From an uncultured Verrucomicrobiota bacterium (GTDB lineage: Bacteria > Verrucomicrobiota > Verrucomicrobiia > Palsa-1439): 48,316 nt of DNA. Below the pieces are notes generated by a model. That model did not search any database and was not told the DNA's origin. It was given only the letters and a program-made list of their open reading frames with translations. The position numbers and the translations under genes are program-made. Positions 33,795 through 42,178 of this stretch are shown here, one piece after another. Every line of letters starts with the position of its first letter. Position 1 is the first letter of the stretch. The stretch spans positions 1 through 48,316 of the forward strand of contig CAIKAP010000141.1 in the NCBI GenBank assembly GCA_903825435.1, given 5' to 3'.

Positions 33795-34811
33795 CTATTC
33801 CACGACGGCGTGTGCCAAGGCTTCGATGTTTTGCGGCGGGACGTTGGGCAGGATTGTTTCATGGCTGGGACTGACGATCAGATTGGGACCGAGGATGTTT
33901 TTCACCCGTTTAACTTCGGCGCGGACCTGAGCCGGCGTGCCGTTGGTGAGGAGTTCCTGCATGTCGATGCCCCCCATGAAGGCGACACGGCCTTTGAAGT
34001 CTCGGGCCAGGGTCACGGCATCCATGTCGCGCGCTAGTGCCTGCAGCGGATGCAGGCAGTCCACGCCGGATGTGATGAGTTGATCGATGACGGGATGAAT
34101 GGAGCCGCAGGAATGCAGCACGACCTGATAGCCGTGCCGGTGGCCTTGCTCGGTGAAACGCACAAACCACGGCAGAATGAATTCGTTGAACTGGTCGGGG
34201 CCGCAGATGAGGCTCTGCTGCGTACCGAAGTCGTTGCCGAAGAAAAAGCCGTCCACCATGTCACCGGCAGCGGTGAAGAAACGCTCGTTGGCTTCATAGT
34301 AAAAGTTGCCGACTCTGTCGGTGATAGCGCGCACGACGTCCGGGTTTGTGTACATCTTGACGAGGTACTCTTCCATGCCGAACAGGTCGCAGATGTTGTG
34401 GAAGAAACAGGTCCAGAATCCGCTGAGTCGGTAATATTCGCCAGCAGCCCGCAGGTCGCGCAGGCATGGCTCGAAGTTGAGGTAATCGGGATCCGGCCAC
34501 GGGTAGTCCTCTAGTTGTTCGACTGTCTCACAATGCGCCAGTGGTCCGACACTGCCAAACTTTTCCCGATCGAGACCGGAGTCGAACATCGGCAGCCCAG
34601 AGGGATGTTTGTACACTTCGGTCTTGTAGGACTGCGGTCCGATCCACCGAACATCGTCGTTCAACTTCCGCCGCCATTCCTCTTCGGTCTGCGTTTTGAA
34701 GTAGGCGTGCAAAATCGGCCAAGTGGTGACGTTCGGTTTACCCAGCCACAACCCACACCGTTCGACCTTCTCGCCGGCGATGAGGCGCTTAATCAACTCG
34801 CGTCGGCTCAT
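33795..34811 (-). CDS. UroD-like methyltransferase-family protein (paralog 2)
   Basis: The 338-residue protein is close to the 31591-32607 gene; roughly two-thirds of residues appear identical by eye. It starts MSRRELIKRLIAGEKVERCG. Shared segments include RLSGFWTCF, GFFFGNDFGTQ, VVLHSCGSIHPVI and SPSHE.ILPNVPP. The HxCG motif is kept and the last MtaA-type Cys is again His. The duplication probably arose within this operon, with the divergent member between the copies. It follows the sugar porter by 18 nt. Confidence 0.82.
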   Translation of the reverse strand: MSRRELIKRLIAGEKVERCGLWLGKPNVTTWPILHAYFKTQTEEEWRRKLNDDVRWIGPQSYKTEVYKHPSGLPMFDSGLDREKFGSVGPLAHCETVEQLEDYPWPDPDYLNFEPCLRDLRAAGEYYRLSGFWTCFFHNICDLFGMEEYLVKMYTNPDVVRAITDRVGNFYYEANERFFTAAGDMVDGFFFGNDFGTQQSLICGPDQFNEFILPWFVRFTEQGHRHGYQVVLHSCGSIHPVIDQLITSGVDCLHPLQALARDMDAVTLARDFKGRVAFMGGIDMQELLTNGTPAQVRAEVKRVKNILGPNLIVSPSHETILPNVPPQNIEALAHAVVE

Positions 34812-34829
34812 AGTGCAAATACCTCCGCA

Positions 34830-36488
34830 CTATCCATCATGGCGCTGCCACGACTTCTCTATTTCCTCAAGCGACTTGCCTTTGGTTTCCGGGATCACAA
34901 AGAGTACGAAAAGGAAGGTCGCTAGCGAGCATGCACCATATAAGAAGAACGCGGCGGCCGGGCTAAGACGCATCAGTGCGGGCGAGGTTTGCACGACAAT
35001 GAAACAGGCCAGCCAGATTGAAAAGGTCGCCACCGACATGGCCCGGCCGCGCATCTTGGCGGGGAAGATTTCAGAGCACAGCACCCAAGGAATCGGCCCC
35101 ATCGCCATGGCAAACGCGAGGATATAGACGATGACCAGGCCCAGCAACGAACCAACCGTCACCGAACTCGTGTAGAACAAGAATCCAACGCCGACCAATC
35201 CGACGACCTGGATTAGGTTACCCGCCAAAAGTAGCGGCTTGCGCCCAAGTTTATCTATAAACAGGATGGCTATGAAGGTAGCAAGGACGTTAACCAACCC
35301 AAGCCAAACCGAGCAGGTGAAGGCGGTCTTGCCGGCGGATGAACTGATTTCAGCCATACTCTTCCCGAGTTCACTGTCGGTGACGAGGCGGCGGGCGCGG
35401 GCGGCGCCAGCCCGAAGGACTTCCAGCGAAGTGGCGGATTTTGCTTCCTGAAGTGCGATGGTGACGGCCCGAACCTGGGTGACGTCAAGTTTGCCCTGTA
35501 GTGCTGGCGATTGAATGGATTGGATGGCGGCATCGAGTTTCTCCCGCCCTTTTGCCATGTCGACTGCCTTTTCAGCCTTTTCGGCGCTGTGGTTGAAGGC
35601 ATCAATTGGCTTCGATCCGCGCATGAAAATATCGGTCGAGTAATACATAATGACATTGATGCCGCTAAACTGGGATGCAAACATGATGAAGACGGCGATC
35701 ACCAGCGGTAGGCGGTAGTTCTTCGAGAACAGCTCAGAAAACGAACCCTTCTCCTGCTTGAGTACCTCGTTGACGGCGGCCACTTCCTCGTCGGCATACG
35801 CAGGGCCGCCGATGCGGTTAAGCGTCTGGCGGGCTTCCATTTCGCGCCCTGCTTGGATCAACCAACGGGGGCTTTCAGGAATGGGAAACAACAGGGCGAG
35901 GAAGACTAGGGCGGGCAATGCCTCCAACGCAAGCATCCACCGCCAACCCGTTGCCGCACCCCACTCTGCCGTACCTAGGGACTGTATAAAACTGTTGCTG
36001 AACAATGCGATAAATATTCCCACAACGATGCCGAGCTGGAAGAGCGTGCCCAGCCGTCCGCGCCATTGCGGCGGTGCAATTTCCGCGATGTACACCGGAC
36101 AAATCATCGAGGACACGCCGATAGCTATGCCATTGACAATTCGGGCAACCATGAAGGAAGTGAAGCTCCAAGACATGGCGCACAGCACGCCGGAAGCCGC
36201 GTACAAAACGGCGCAAAAAAACAGCACTTTGCGACGGCCAAATCGATCGCTAAAGAACCCGGCCGACATTGCGCCTACAATGCAACCGATAATCGCCGAA
36301 GAAGTCGCCAAGCCGATCAGGAAGGCATTTTCCTCGATGTCGAGGTGAAAATTCTTCTGGAGCAGCGAGTTTGCTCCGTTGATTACAGCTGTGTCGTAGC
36401 CAAACAGAAATCCGCCGATACCGGTGACCGCCGCGCAGAACGCGACAAACCAAATGTTAATGCGATTAGGGCGCTCGTTACTCATCAT
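34830..36488 (-). CDS. MFS sugar porter with a long insert between helices 7 and 8
   Basis: The 552-residue, 12-helix sugar porter shows SDRFGRRKVLF, PPQWRGRLG, PESPRWLI, SQFSGINVIMYYSTDIF, DKLGRKPLLLAG and PETKGKSLEEIE, the sugar-porter signatures. An extra ~95-residue, Ala/Lys-rich helical insert (about 291-387; AEKAEKAVDMAKGREKLDAA...) lies in the periplasmic loop between helices 7 and 8, making the protein longer than the usual ~450-470. It is the first gene of the mannose operon, with AAAGGAG upstream and a possible operator further up. Mannose or a related sugar is the likely cargo (inference). Confidence 0.9.
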   Translation of the reverse strand: MMSNERPNRINIWFVAFCAAVTGIGGFLFGYDTAVINGANSLLQKNFHLDIEENAFLIGLATSSAIIGCIVGAMSAGFFSDRFGRRKVLFFCAVLYAASGVLCAMSWSFTSFMVARIVNGIAIGVSSMICPVYIAEIAPPQWRGRLGTLFQLGIVVGIFIALFSNSFIQSLGTAEWGAATGWRWMLALEALPALVFLALLFPIPESPRWLIQAGREMEARQTLNRIGGPAYADEEVAAVNEVLKQEKGSFSELFSKNYRLPLVIAVFIMFASQFSGINVIMYYSTDIFMRGSKPIDAFNHSAEKAEKAVDMAKGREKLDAAIQSIQSPALQGKLDVTQVRAVTIALQEAKSATSLEVLRAGAARARRLVTDSELGKSMAEISSSAGKTAFTCSVWLGLVNVLATFIAILFIDKLGRKPLLLAGNLIQVVGLVGVGFLFYTSSVTVGSLLGLVIVYILAFAMAMGPIPWVLCSEIFPAKMRGRAMSVATFSIWLACFIVVQTSPALMRLSPAAAFFLYGACSLATFLFVLFVIPETKGKSLEEIEKSWQRHDG

Positions 36489-36538
36489 GGTTCTCCTTTT
36501 AAGAATGTGTTCGTGTGCTACACTGATTTGTTACTTAT

Positions 36539-36564
36539 GTAGTGTACCGTTTGACAAACACTAC
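36539..36564. promoter_or_regulatory. Candidate operator, inverted repeat upstream of the mannose operon
   Basis: GTAGTGT (36539-36545) and ACACTAC (36558-36564) form a perfect 7-bp inverted repeat with a 12-nt centre that contains TTGACA on the plus strand. It lies about 50-75 nt upstream of the porter start and between divergent genes (mannose operon and cysE). No matching regulator is encoded nearby. Confidence 0.35.
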
Positions 36565-36670
36565 CATCAACTGAAAACTCTCCAAAAGAGCAAGACATAA
36601 GGCGACGGCAGTGTGCAACACTCGATTTGGCCTTGCACGGGCGGTGTTCGCGGCTAGAGTGTCAATTGTT

Positions 36671-37600
36671 ATGGCAAAGAAACTGGCGAAAATTGTGGAA
36701 AATCTGGTGGCGTCGTTCCGTGAACACGGCGGCATCAACCGCCTAGACGGCTCGAACCTGCCGTCGCGCGACGCGGCGGTCGGGATCACGAAGGATTTAT
36801 TACGGCTGGTCTTTCCCGGTTTCTACGACGCCGAGCCGGTGCACTCCGCGCAGATCAGTCAGTATACGGCGGCGTTGGCGGCGTCCATCGCGCGGCGGTT
36901 GGAAACGGAAATTCATAAGAGCCTGGAGTACCTCCCGTGCCCGCATTGCGACCGCAACGACCTCGCCGGCACGGCGGCGCGGGTGACGCAGGAATTTCTG
37001 GCGGAGCTGCCGTCGGTGCGAGCGGTGTTACAGACCGACGTAGTGGCTGCCTACGAGGGCGACCCGGCGGCGATCAGCACCGAGGAAGTCATTGTGGCGT
37101 ATCCCGGTATTGAGGCGATTGCGGTGCAGCGGATGGCGCACCGTCTTTACCAGCGGCAGATCGCGCTGATCCCGCGGGTCATGACCGAGTGGGCGCACAA
37201 CAAGACTGGTATCGACATTCATCCCGGGGCCGAGATCGGCCCGAGCTTCTTCATTGACCACGGTACCGGCGTCGTTGTCGGCGAAACGAGTGTGATCGGG
37301 CGCAACGTGAAGATTTATCAGGGTGTCACACTCGGCGCAAAAAGTTTTCCGAAGGACGCGCAGGGCCGTTGCGTCAAGGGGATCAAACGCCATCCGAACA
37401 TCGAGGACGGCGTCACCATCTACGCCGGAGCGACGATTCTCGGCGACATCACCATCGGACGTGATTCGATTATCGGCGGCAACGTCTGGCTGATTGAGGC
37501 AGTCCCGCCGAACACGGTGGTGTACCAAGAGGGCGGCCAAACGAAGATGAAGACGACGGCGAGAGAGCGCGAGAAGATGGTCGGCCACGCGCAGAAATAA
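36671..37600 (+). CDS. cysE: Serine O-acetyltransferase
   Basis: The start is set at 36671 (MAKKLAKIVENLVASFREHG). The 309-residue protein has an extended N-terminal helical domain and a left-handed beta-helix (about 185-290). The helix region reads GIDIHPGAEIGPSFFIDHGT, VVVGETSVIGRNVKIYQGVT, GVTIYAGATILGDITIGRDS. DHGTG carries the catalytic His. It makes O-acetylserine for cysteine synthesis, the acceptor for sulfide. It is divergent from the mannose operon. No cysK is visible, and the sulfite reductase and cysH 6-8 kb away look damaged. Confidence 0.92.
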   Translation: MAKKLAKIVENLVASFREHGGINRLDGSNLPSRDAAVGITKDLLRLVFPGFYDAEPVHSAQISQYTAALAASIARRLETEIHKSLEYLPCPHCDRNDLAGTAARVTQEFLAELPSVRAVLQTDVVAAYEGDPAAISTEEVIVAYPGIEAIAVQRMAHRLYQRQIALIPRVMTEWAHNKTGIDIHPGAEIGPSFFIDHGTGVVVGETSVIGRNVKIYQGVTLGAKSFPKDAQGRCVKGIKRHPNIEDGVTIYAGATILGDITIGRDSIIGGNVWLIEAVPPNTVVYQEGGQTKMKTTAREREKMVGHAQK

Positions 37601-37621
37601 CAACCATTCTCTTTCAACTGA

Positions 37622-38482
37622 GATGGTGCTGCTTGGGCCTTTGCCTGGCGGCGGCATCGGTGTTGGTCGGCGAACAGGCGCGGGATGCGTTCGGACGCAT
37701 CATGTTGCAACCTACCGTGTCGGCGGGGCCGGACGTGATGGAGACGTTGCTGGCCACCAGGGCAGGAGGTGAACGCGTGCGATGAGAACGAGCGGACACC
37801 ACTGCATATCGCGGCACTAATAGGATCGGCCGACGTGGCACGGTTGTTGATCAACCACGGCGCCGACGGCACGGCGCAGACAACAAACAGGGACACGCCG
37901 TTACAACTAGCCCGTCATCACACGCAAGAAGGGCGCCGAGACCCAACTCCGCGTCGCGGTTTGAGGACGTAAACATCAAAAAACGTTTCGGCCTGACCGC
38001 CTCCGACATCGCGCGCGAATAGGAACTATGGGTTCTGCACTCAATCGCAGACCACTAACTCAAGGACGTTACCTCCGGCGACAAACTCTGGACATCCGTT
38101 GATGGCGTCACGTGGCGGTCTCGTGCGACATCGTTCATGGAGCCATTCTGCGGCATCAGTTTAGTCAACGGCGATTTCTTCGCCACTACCACGCGGAGCA
38201 TCCTCCTGCGTTCTCCCGACGCCATCACTTGGCCCGCGCACAAACACAAGCACGGCAGCTAGAACCCCTGACGGCAGGTCTGTCGCTGCGGCAAGCTGTG
38301 GCTGTCCGCTGATGAGGAAGTCAATGCTCGCCTCTCGACCAATGGCCAGACATGGGCTTGGCGCACGCTCGCAGATGCCGAGGTCACCTACACCTACCTG
38401 ACTGTCATCTGCTACAGCCAAAACGACTTCATTGCCGGCGCGGCGCGACGCCATCTGGTCAAGTCATATTCCGTGATGCCGG
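37622..38482 (+). pseudogene. Decayed ankyrin-repeat and propeller-type gene
   Basis: Fragments in different frames fit one ancestral gene. A signal-like stretch (CCLGLCLAAASVLVGE) comes first. An ankyrin part (NERTPLHIAALIGSADVARL, LLINHGADGTAQTTNRDTPL) follows after a shift near 37770. DVTSGDKLWTSVDGVTWRSR...LLRSPDAITWPA comes next, and finally LWLSADEEVNARLSTNGQTW...FIAGAARRHLVKS. The last parts recall SxDGxxW propeller repeats. Stops (for example at 38030 and 38260) and frameshifts interrupt it. It ends against the converging GT2 gene. Function is lost. Confidence 0.65.
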
Positions 38483-39190
38483 TCAGTCGAAGAAGCGGTA
38501 GCGAAAGATGAACCAGAGCGCGGCGAGGCCATCTTTCCAGCCAATCTTCTTGCCTTCGGAATAATCACGCCCCGAGTAGCTGATCGGCGTCTCGTAGAAA
38601 CGGCAGCGCCGCCGGGCGAGCTTGGCGGTGAGTTCCGGCTCGATTCCGAAACGCTCGGAGGACAGCCGCAGGTTCTCCACGCAGGACCGCTTGAAGACCT
38701 TGTAGCCGGTTTCCATGTCGGACAGGTTCAGGTTACAGACTATGTTTGACAGCAGAGTGAGAAAGCGGTTAGCGACGTAGTGCCAGAAGAACAACACGCG
38801 ATGCGGCCCGCCGAGGAACCGCGAGCCGTACACGACGTCAGCGCGTCCGTCGAGGATCGGCTTCAACAGCAGCGGATAATCCGCTGGGTCGTATTCGAGG
38901 TCTGCGTCTTGGATTAGCAGGATGTCGCCGGTGGCGTGCTCGATGGCAGTGCGGACTGCGGTACCCTTGCCTTGGTTGAAGGGATGTGAAAAGACCTTCA
39001 CGTCGTTATCTTGGGCAAGACACTTCAGTATCTCGCTCGTGCCATCGGTGGAAGCGTCGTCCACCAAGATGATCTCCTTGGCCAGACCGCCAGCGTCTGC
39101 AGCGCGGACGCGCCAAAGAATTTCCTTGATGGTGCGAACTTCATTGAATACTGGAATCAGGATAGAAATCTTGTGATGAGCCGCAACCAT
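38483..39190 (-). CDS. Family 2 glycosyltransferase (dolichyl-phosphate-mannose-synthase-like)
   Basis: The 235-residue protein starts KISILIPVFNEVRTIKEILW, followed by EIILVDDASTDGTSEIL (nucleotide-sugar site), ILLIQDADLEYDPADYP (DxD metal site) and VYGSRFLGG. The C-terminal DMETGYKVFKRSCVENL and SYSGRDYSEGKKIGWKDGL are typical of GT2 enzymes that load lipid-phosphate carriers. No C-terminal membrane segment is clear, so it is the soluble form. The enzyme probably transfers a sugar to a polyprenyl phosphate. Nothing convincing lies in 39191-39459. Confidence 0.92.
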   Translation of the reverse strand: MVAAHHKISILIPVFNEVRTIKEILWRVRAADAGGLAKEIILVDDASTDGTSEILKCLAQDNDVKVFSHPFNQGKGTAVRTAIEHATGDILLIQDADLEYDPADYPLLLKPILDGRADVVYGSRFLGGPHRVLFFWHYVANRFLTLLSNIVCNLNLSDMETGYKVFKRSCVENLRLSSERFGIEPELTAKLARRRCRFYETPISYSGRDYSEGKKIGWKDGLAALWFIFRYRFFD

Positions 39191-39459
39191 ATACTAAATA
39201 AATATACTGGGAAAATGGAAAACGCGCCAGTAGTTTTTCCGGAAAACCTGAGGAATTTCGTGGCTGCCGCAAAGCGAAATAGAGGGAAAAGGAAGAGCTT
39301 TTAAGATGGAAGCTATTAGCTGGCTGCCGCCTTTTTTTGGTTGACTGAAGTGGATCATTGCTCGCGCCGCTCCGACGGACCTAGTTTCTGGTTGGCAGAG
39401 GCGGACGGTTTCAGCAACGATTAACCGCATGAGCGTGGATACCAAATTACAAAAACATT

Positions 39460-39775
39460 ATGCGTTACTGTTATAGCTCCTGGGAAGTCAAAACCGTAGC
39501 ACTGAAACTGGAGAAGAAAAAGATCGTTAGTCAGGCTTGCGAGTTACGGGGAATAGGACAGGAGGAGGCGCATGAGATCGTGCGACGGGTGGTGGAGCGG
39601 CACGACGGCAACTTGTGGGGCGTGGCCGCCTGTCTTGAAATGGGCGCTGGCGAGCTAATTCGTGAAGGCGTTCGACCATCTGCGGGACGATCCAGAGCAG
39701 CAGAGGAAAGCGGCAAATCCCACAGCCTATCATTCCAGTCGTTTTGTCCACGACGGTTTTGTTCCTACCAAACAA
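39460..39775 (+). pseudogene. Frameshifted small HTH-like gene
   Basis: One frame gives EKKKIVSQACELRGIGQEEA, then GNLWGVAACLEMGAGELIRE, which looks like a Fis-type helix-turn-helix. After about 39662 the natural continuation KAFDHLRDDPEQQRKAANPT moves to another frame, consistent with one extra base. Assignment is weak, and the true start and end are unclear because the region meets the converging terminator. Confidence 0.3.
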
Positions 39776-39811
39776 AACAGCCTGCCCCGCGTTAATGCGG
39801 AACAGGCTGTT
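39776..39811 (-). terminator. Rho-independent terminator of the PA2779-family gene
   Basis: On the minus strand AACAGCCTG...CAGGCTGTT with inner CCGC/GCGG forms a strong stem, followed directly by TTTTGTTT. It lies 16 nt after the PA2779-family stop. Confidence 0.85.
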
Positions 39812-39827
39812 AGGAAGTCAATGATCT

Positions 39828-40208
39828 TTACTTGGAATCACGCCAGAAGAATAGGACTTGAAAGATGTTGTAGAAGAAGGCGCCGAGCTGATTGAAGAAC
39901 GCGCCGAACGCGCCGCCACCGGTCGAGTCACCCTGGATGTCGCCACCGGCGCGGATTTGGTCTATCTGGGTGGCTAACTGCTCGATCTGGGTGTCGCTGA
40001 GCCTGGCGAGGCGGGTACTGACTTGGTTACGGGTCAAGCCGAGTGAGGTGAGTCGGTCGGTCACGACTTTCTCGCCGAGGAATCCTTCCACCTTGGTCAG
40101 GCCCGCTGCACGGCCAGATTCAACGGACTCAACGGGTGCGGCCACCGCCGAGGAAACTGCGATCACGGTTACTGCCATCAATAATGCAATAGCTTGGGTT
40201 AGCTTCAT
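39828..40208 (-). CDS. PA2779 family protein
   Basis: The start is set at 40208 (MKLTQAIALLMAVTVIAVSS, signal peptide), upstream of which the track adds 15 codons that overlap EboE. The 126-residue protein has EKVVTDRLTSLGLTRNQVST and LARLSDTQIEQLATQIDQI, characteristic of the PA2779/DUF6627 family. A C-terminal hydrophobic helix (FGAFFNQLGAFFYNIFQVLFF) follows a Gly-rich linker. Elsewhere this family sits beside a PA2778-type cysteine peptidase, which is absent here. Its role is unknown. It is downstream of eboE by about 29 nt on the same strand. Confidence 0.75.
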   Translation of the reverse strand: MKLTQAIALLMAVTVIAVSSAVAAPVESVESGRAAGLTKVEGFLGEKVVTDRLTSLGLTRNQVSTRLARLSDTQIEQLATQIDQIRAGGDIQGDSTGGGAFGAFFNQLGAFFYNIFQVLFFWRDSK

Positions 40209-40236
40209 GACTTGCCTCCAGTGTTGTACGACTTCA

Positions 40237-41307
40237 CTATACCCGTGTGCCACGGGCAGACAAGGAAATTTTTTCGCGTACCCAATCTAGCTCACGGGCG
40301 GCGGTTTCCACGAGCCGTTCGCGTGTGGTGTAGGTCTCGATGATAGCGGGAACGGAAGGATGAATGGTTGGAAGGGTGGCGGCGAGGAATCGTTCAACCT
40401 CGGCCAACGTCGATCCATCCCCGGAAGGAAAGACAGGCAGATGATAGTGAACGCGAAACTTTTTGATGGCGGGCGACGGCGTCGTATCGGGCCAATCCAG
40501 AGAGAAGTAAGTCTTTTGCCCGGTGGCATCTATGCCGCAAACTTGGTGGAGGTAGATCGAGTCGGTGTGGAACGGTTTCCACTCGGTCAGTTCGGCGGCA
40601 TTGGAAATGTGTATTTTGGCGATGGGAACGCCGTGCCGCTGGAGGAATGCGACCGACTCGCCCAAGTCCTCAAACTGGACCAGTTGATGGGAGAGATCGA
40701 AGTTAACCCCAAGATGCGGCCGCAGGTCGTCCGGCACGAACCGATCAAAGAACTCGACTGCTTCCGCCGTGGTCTCGACGCAGAGGCCAGGTTCCGGTTC
40801 GAGCGCGACGACACAACGCCGGTCGAGCGAGGCGGCGTGTTTGGCGCAGCGGAGAATGTTCGGCGCGACAGCCTCCATCGGCACAGGCTTGAGCGCGCCG
40901 AACGGGACGCTGACAGGAAGATTTTCGCCTTTTCCACATTTGGCCAACAGACCGAGGCAGACGTTGGTGAAACGAACGCGGGCGTCGGACTCGTGCCAAC
41001 CGGGCAGATAGACGCGTTCCTTGACGCGTTCGCCGTGGAACGCCGGCATGACGAAGGCGTTGATGGTCACCAGCGCGAGGCCGTGGGCGTCGAGGAACGC
41101 TTTGAGCGGGGCGACGTCGCGAAGTTCGCTCAGGAGGCTTTCGGAAAGGCGGAGCTCAATCGGGAACGGTTCGTCCGGAAAGGCGATGCCCTTCAGCTTC
41201 AACACATCGCCTTCCAGGCACGCCCACAACTCGGCGAGCGTGCGATACGGGAAGACGTTCAGGGCGTAGCCGACTGCGCGGCCGGTGGGGCGGAAATTTT
41301 CTGGCAT
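40237..41307 (-). CDS. eboE: EboE-like metabolite traffic protein
   Basis: The 356-residue TIM-barrel protein matches EboE in GYALNVFPYRTLAELWACLE, VTINAFVMPAFHGERVKERV, YLPGWHESDARVRFTN and HLGVNFDLSHQLVQFEDLGE. EboE belongs to the eboABCDEF set proposed to export or process isoprenoid-linked precursors. Here only a related TIM-barrel gene accompanies it, overlapping by 49 nt upstream. No eboA, B, C, D or F is in the window. Function here is therefore uncertain. Confidence 0.8.
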   Translation of the reverse strand: MPENFRPTGRAVGYALNVFPYRTLAELWACLEGDVLKLKGIAFPDEPFPIELRLSESLLSELRDVAPLKAFLDAHGLALVTINAFVMPAFHGERVKERVYLPGWHESDARVRFTNVCLGLLAKCGKGENLPVSVPFGALKPVPMEAVAPNILRCAKHAASLDRRCVVALEPEPGLCVETTAEAVEFFDRFVPDDLRPHLGVNFDLSHQLVQFEDLGESVAFLQRHGVPIAKIHISNAAELTEWKPFHTDSIYLHQVCGIDATGQKTYFSLDWPDTTPSPAIKKFRVHYHLPVFPSGDGSTLAEVERFLAATLPTIHPSVPAIIETYTTRERLVETAARELDWVREKISLSARGTRV

Positions 41308-42125
41308 GTGGCGGTGAGGAACTCGATGGCGCGCCGCGCCACTTCGGGGGCGCGATGGCTGTCGCGGGGCAGTTCGACATTGATCAGCCCGGTGTATTTG
41401 TTGTCGGCGAGCACCTTCAGGATGTTGACGAAATCAAGTTCGCCCTCGCCGAACATCAGGTGCTCGTGTTTGCGGTCGCGGATATCCTCGATGTGGATGT
41501 TGCGGATGAGCGTGGCGAACTTACCGTACACTTGGCGGAACGGGATCGTCTCGGTGCAGAACACGTGCCCCACATCCAGCGTCAGGCCGAACCGAGCACT
41601 GGTCAGGTGTTTCTTGAGAACCTCAAACTTGACGGTTTCGTCCACGAGCATCCCCGGCTCCGGCTCGAACGCGAGCTGGATGCCGCGGCGTTTAGCGTGG
41701 TCGGCAAGCTGGAGGCAGCCCGTGACAAGCCAGTCCCAAGACTGATGTTCCGTCACACCCAGCTCGGCGGCACCCGACCAGAAGCTGACGCATTCGGCGT
41801 TCAACTCCGCCGCGATATCGATGGCCCGACGCAGGAACTCCAGTCGGATCTGCCGTCCTTCGGTGCTGACGAGTGTGGGGTAATGTTTCCGCTGTGGGTT
41901 CAGGAGATAGCGCGCGCCAGTTTCGATGACGCAGCGCAGCCGCAGCCGGTCGAGCACCTGGCCAAGCCGCATCAGGTCAGCCGGCTCGGAGGTGAACGGG
42001 TTGCAGTGGTAGTTGTCGAGCGTGAGAGCAACGCCTTGGTAGCCGCAGTCGGCAATGACTTCCAGCGCCTCCTCCAGCTTGTGATGGGCGAACCCGTTTG
42101 TATTATAGCCGAAGCTTAGATTCAT
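41259..42125 (-). CDS. Sugar phosphate isomerase/epimerase-like TIM-barrel protein
   Basis: The 288-residue protein has AP-endonuclease-2/xylose-isomerase-like features: FGYNTNGFAHHKLEEALEVI, FEPEPGMLVDETVKF, LTLDVGHVFCTETIPFR and NIHIEDIRDRKHEHLMFGEG with likely metal-binding His, Asp and Glu. It overlaps eboE by 49 nt, so both are co-translated. Its C-terminus runs into the EboE start region, which may be disordered. It probably isomerises or epimerises a small polyol or sugar derivative. The reaction cannot be told from sequence. Confidence 0.82.
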   Translation of the reverse strand: MNLSFGYNTNGFAHHKLEEALEVIADCGYQGVALTLDNYHCNPFTSEPADLMRLGQVLDRLRLRCVIETGARYLLNPQRKHYPTLVSTEGRQIRLEFLRRAIDIAAELNAECVSFWSGAAELGVTEHQSWDWLVTGCLQLADHAKRRGIQLAFEPEPGMLVDETVKFEVLKKHLTSARFGLTLDVGHVFCTETIPFRQVYGKFATLIRNIHIEDIRDRKHEHLMFGEGELDFVNILKVLADNKYTGLINVELPRDSHRAPEVARRAIEFLTATCQKISAPPAAQSATP

Positions 42126-42178
42126 CTCGCCTAAACTGCTCGATAATTACCGCGAGTCTGCTAAATTTGCCAGCGCAA

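Noticed and set aside
39011-39304. 97-aa plus-strand ORF over the GT2 start
   Set aside because: Mostly antisense to the glycosyltransferase; no independent support.
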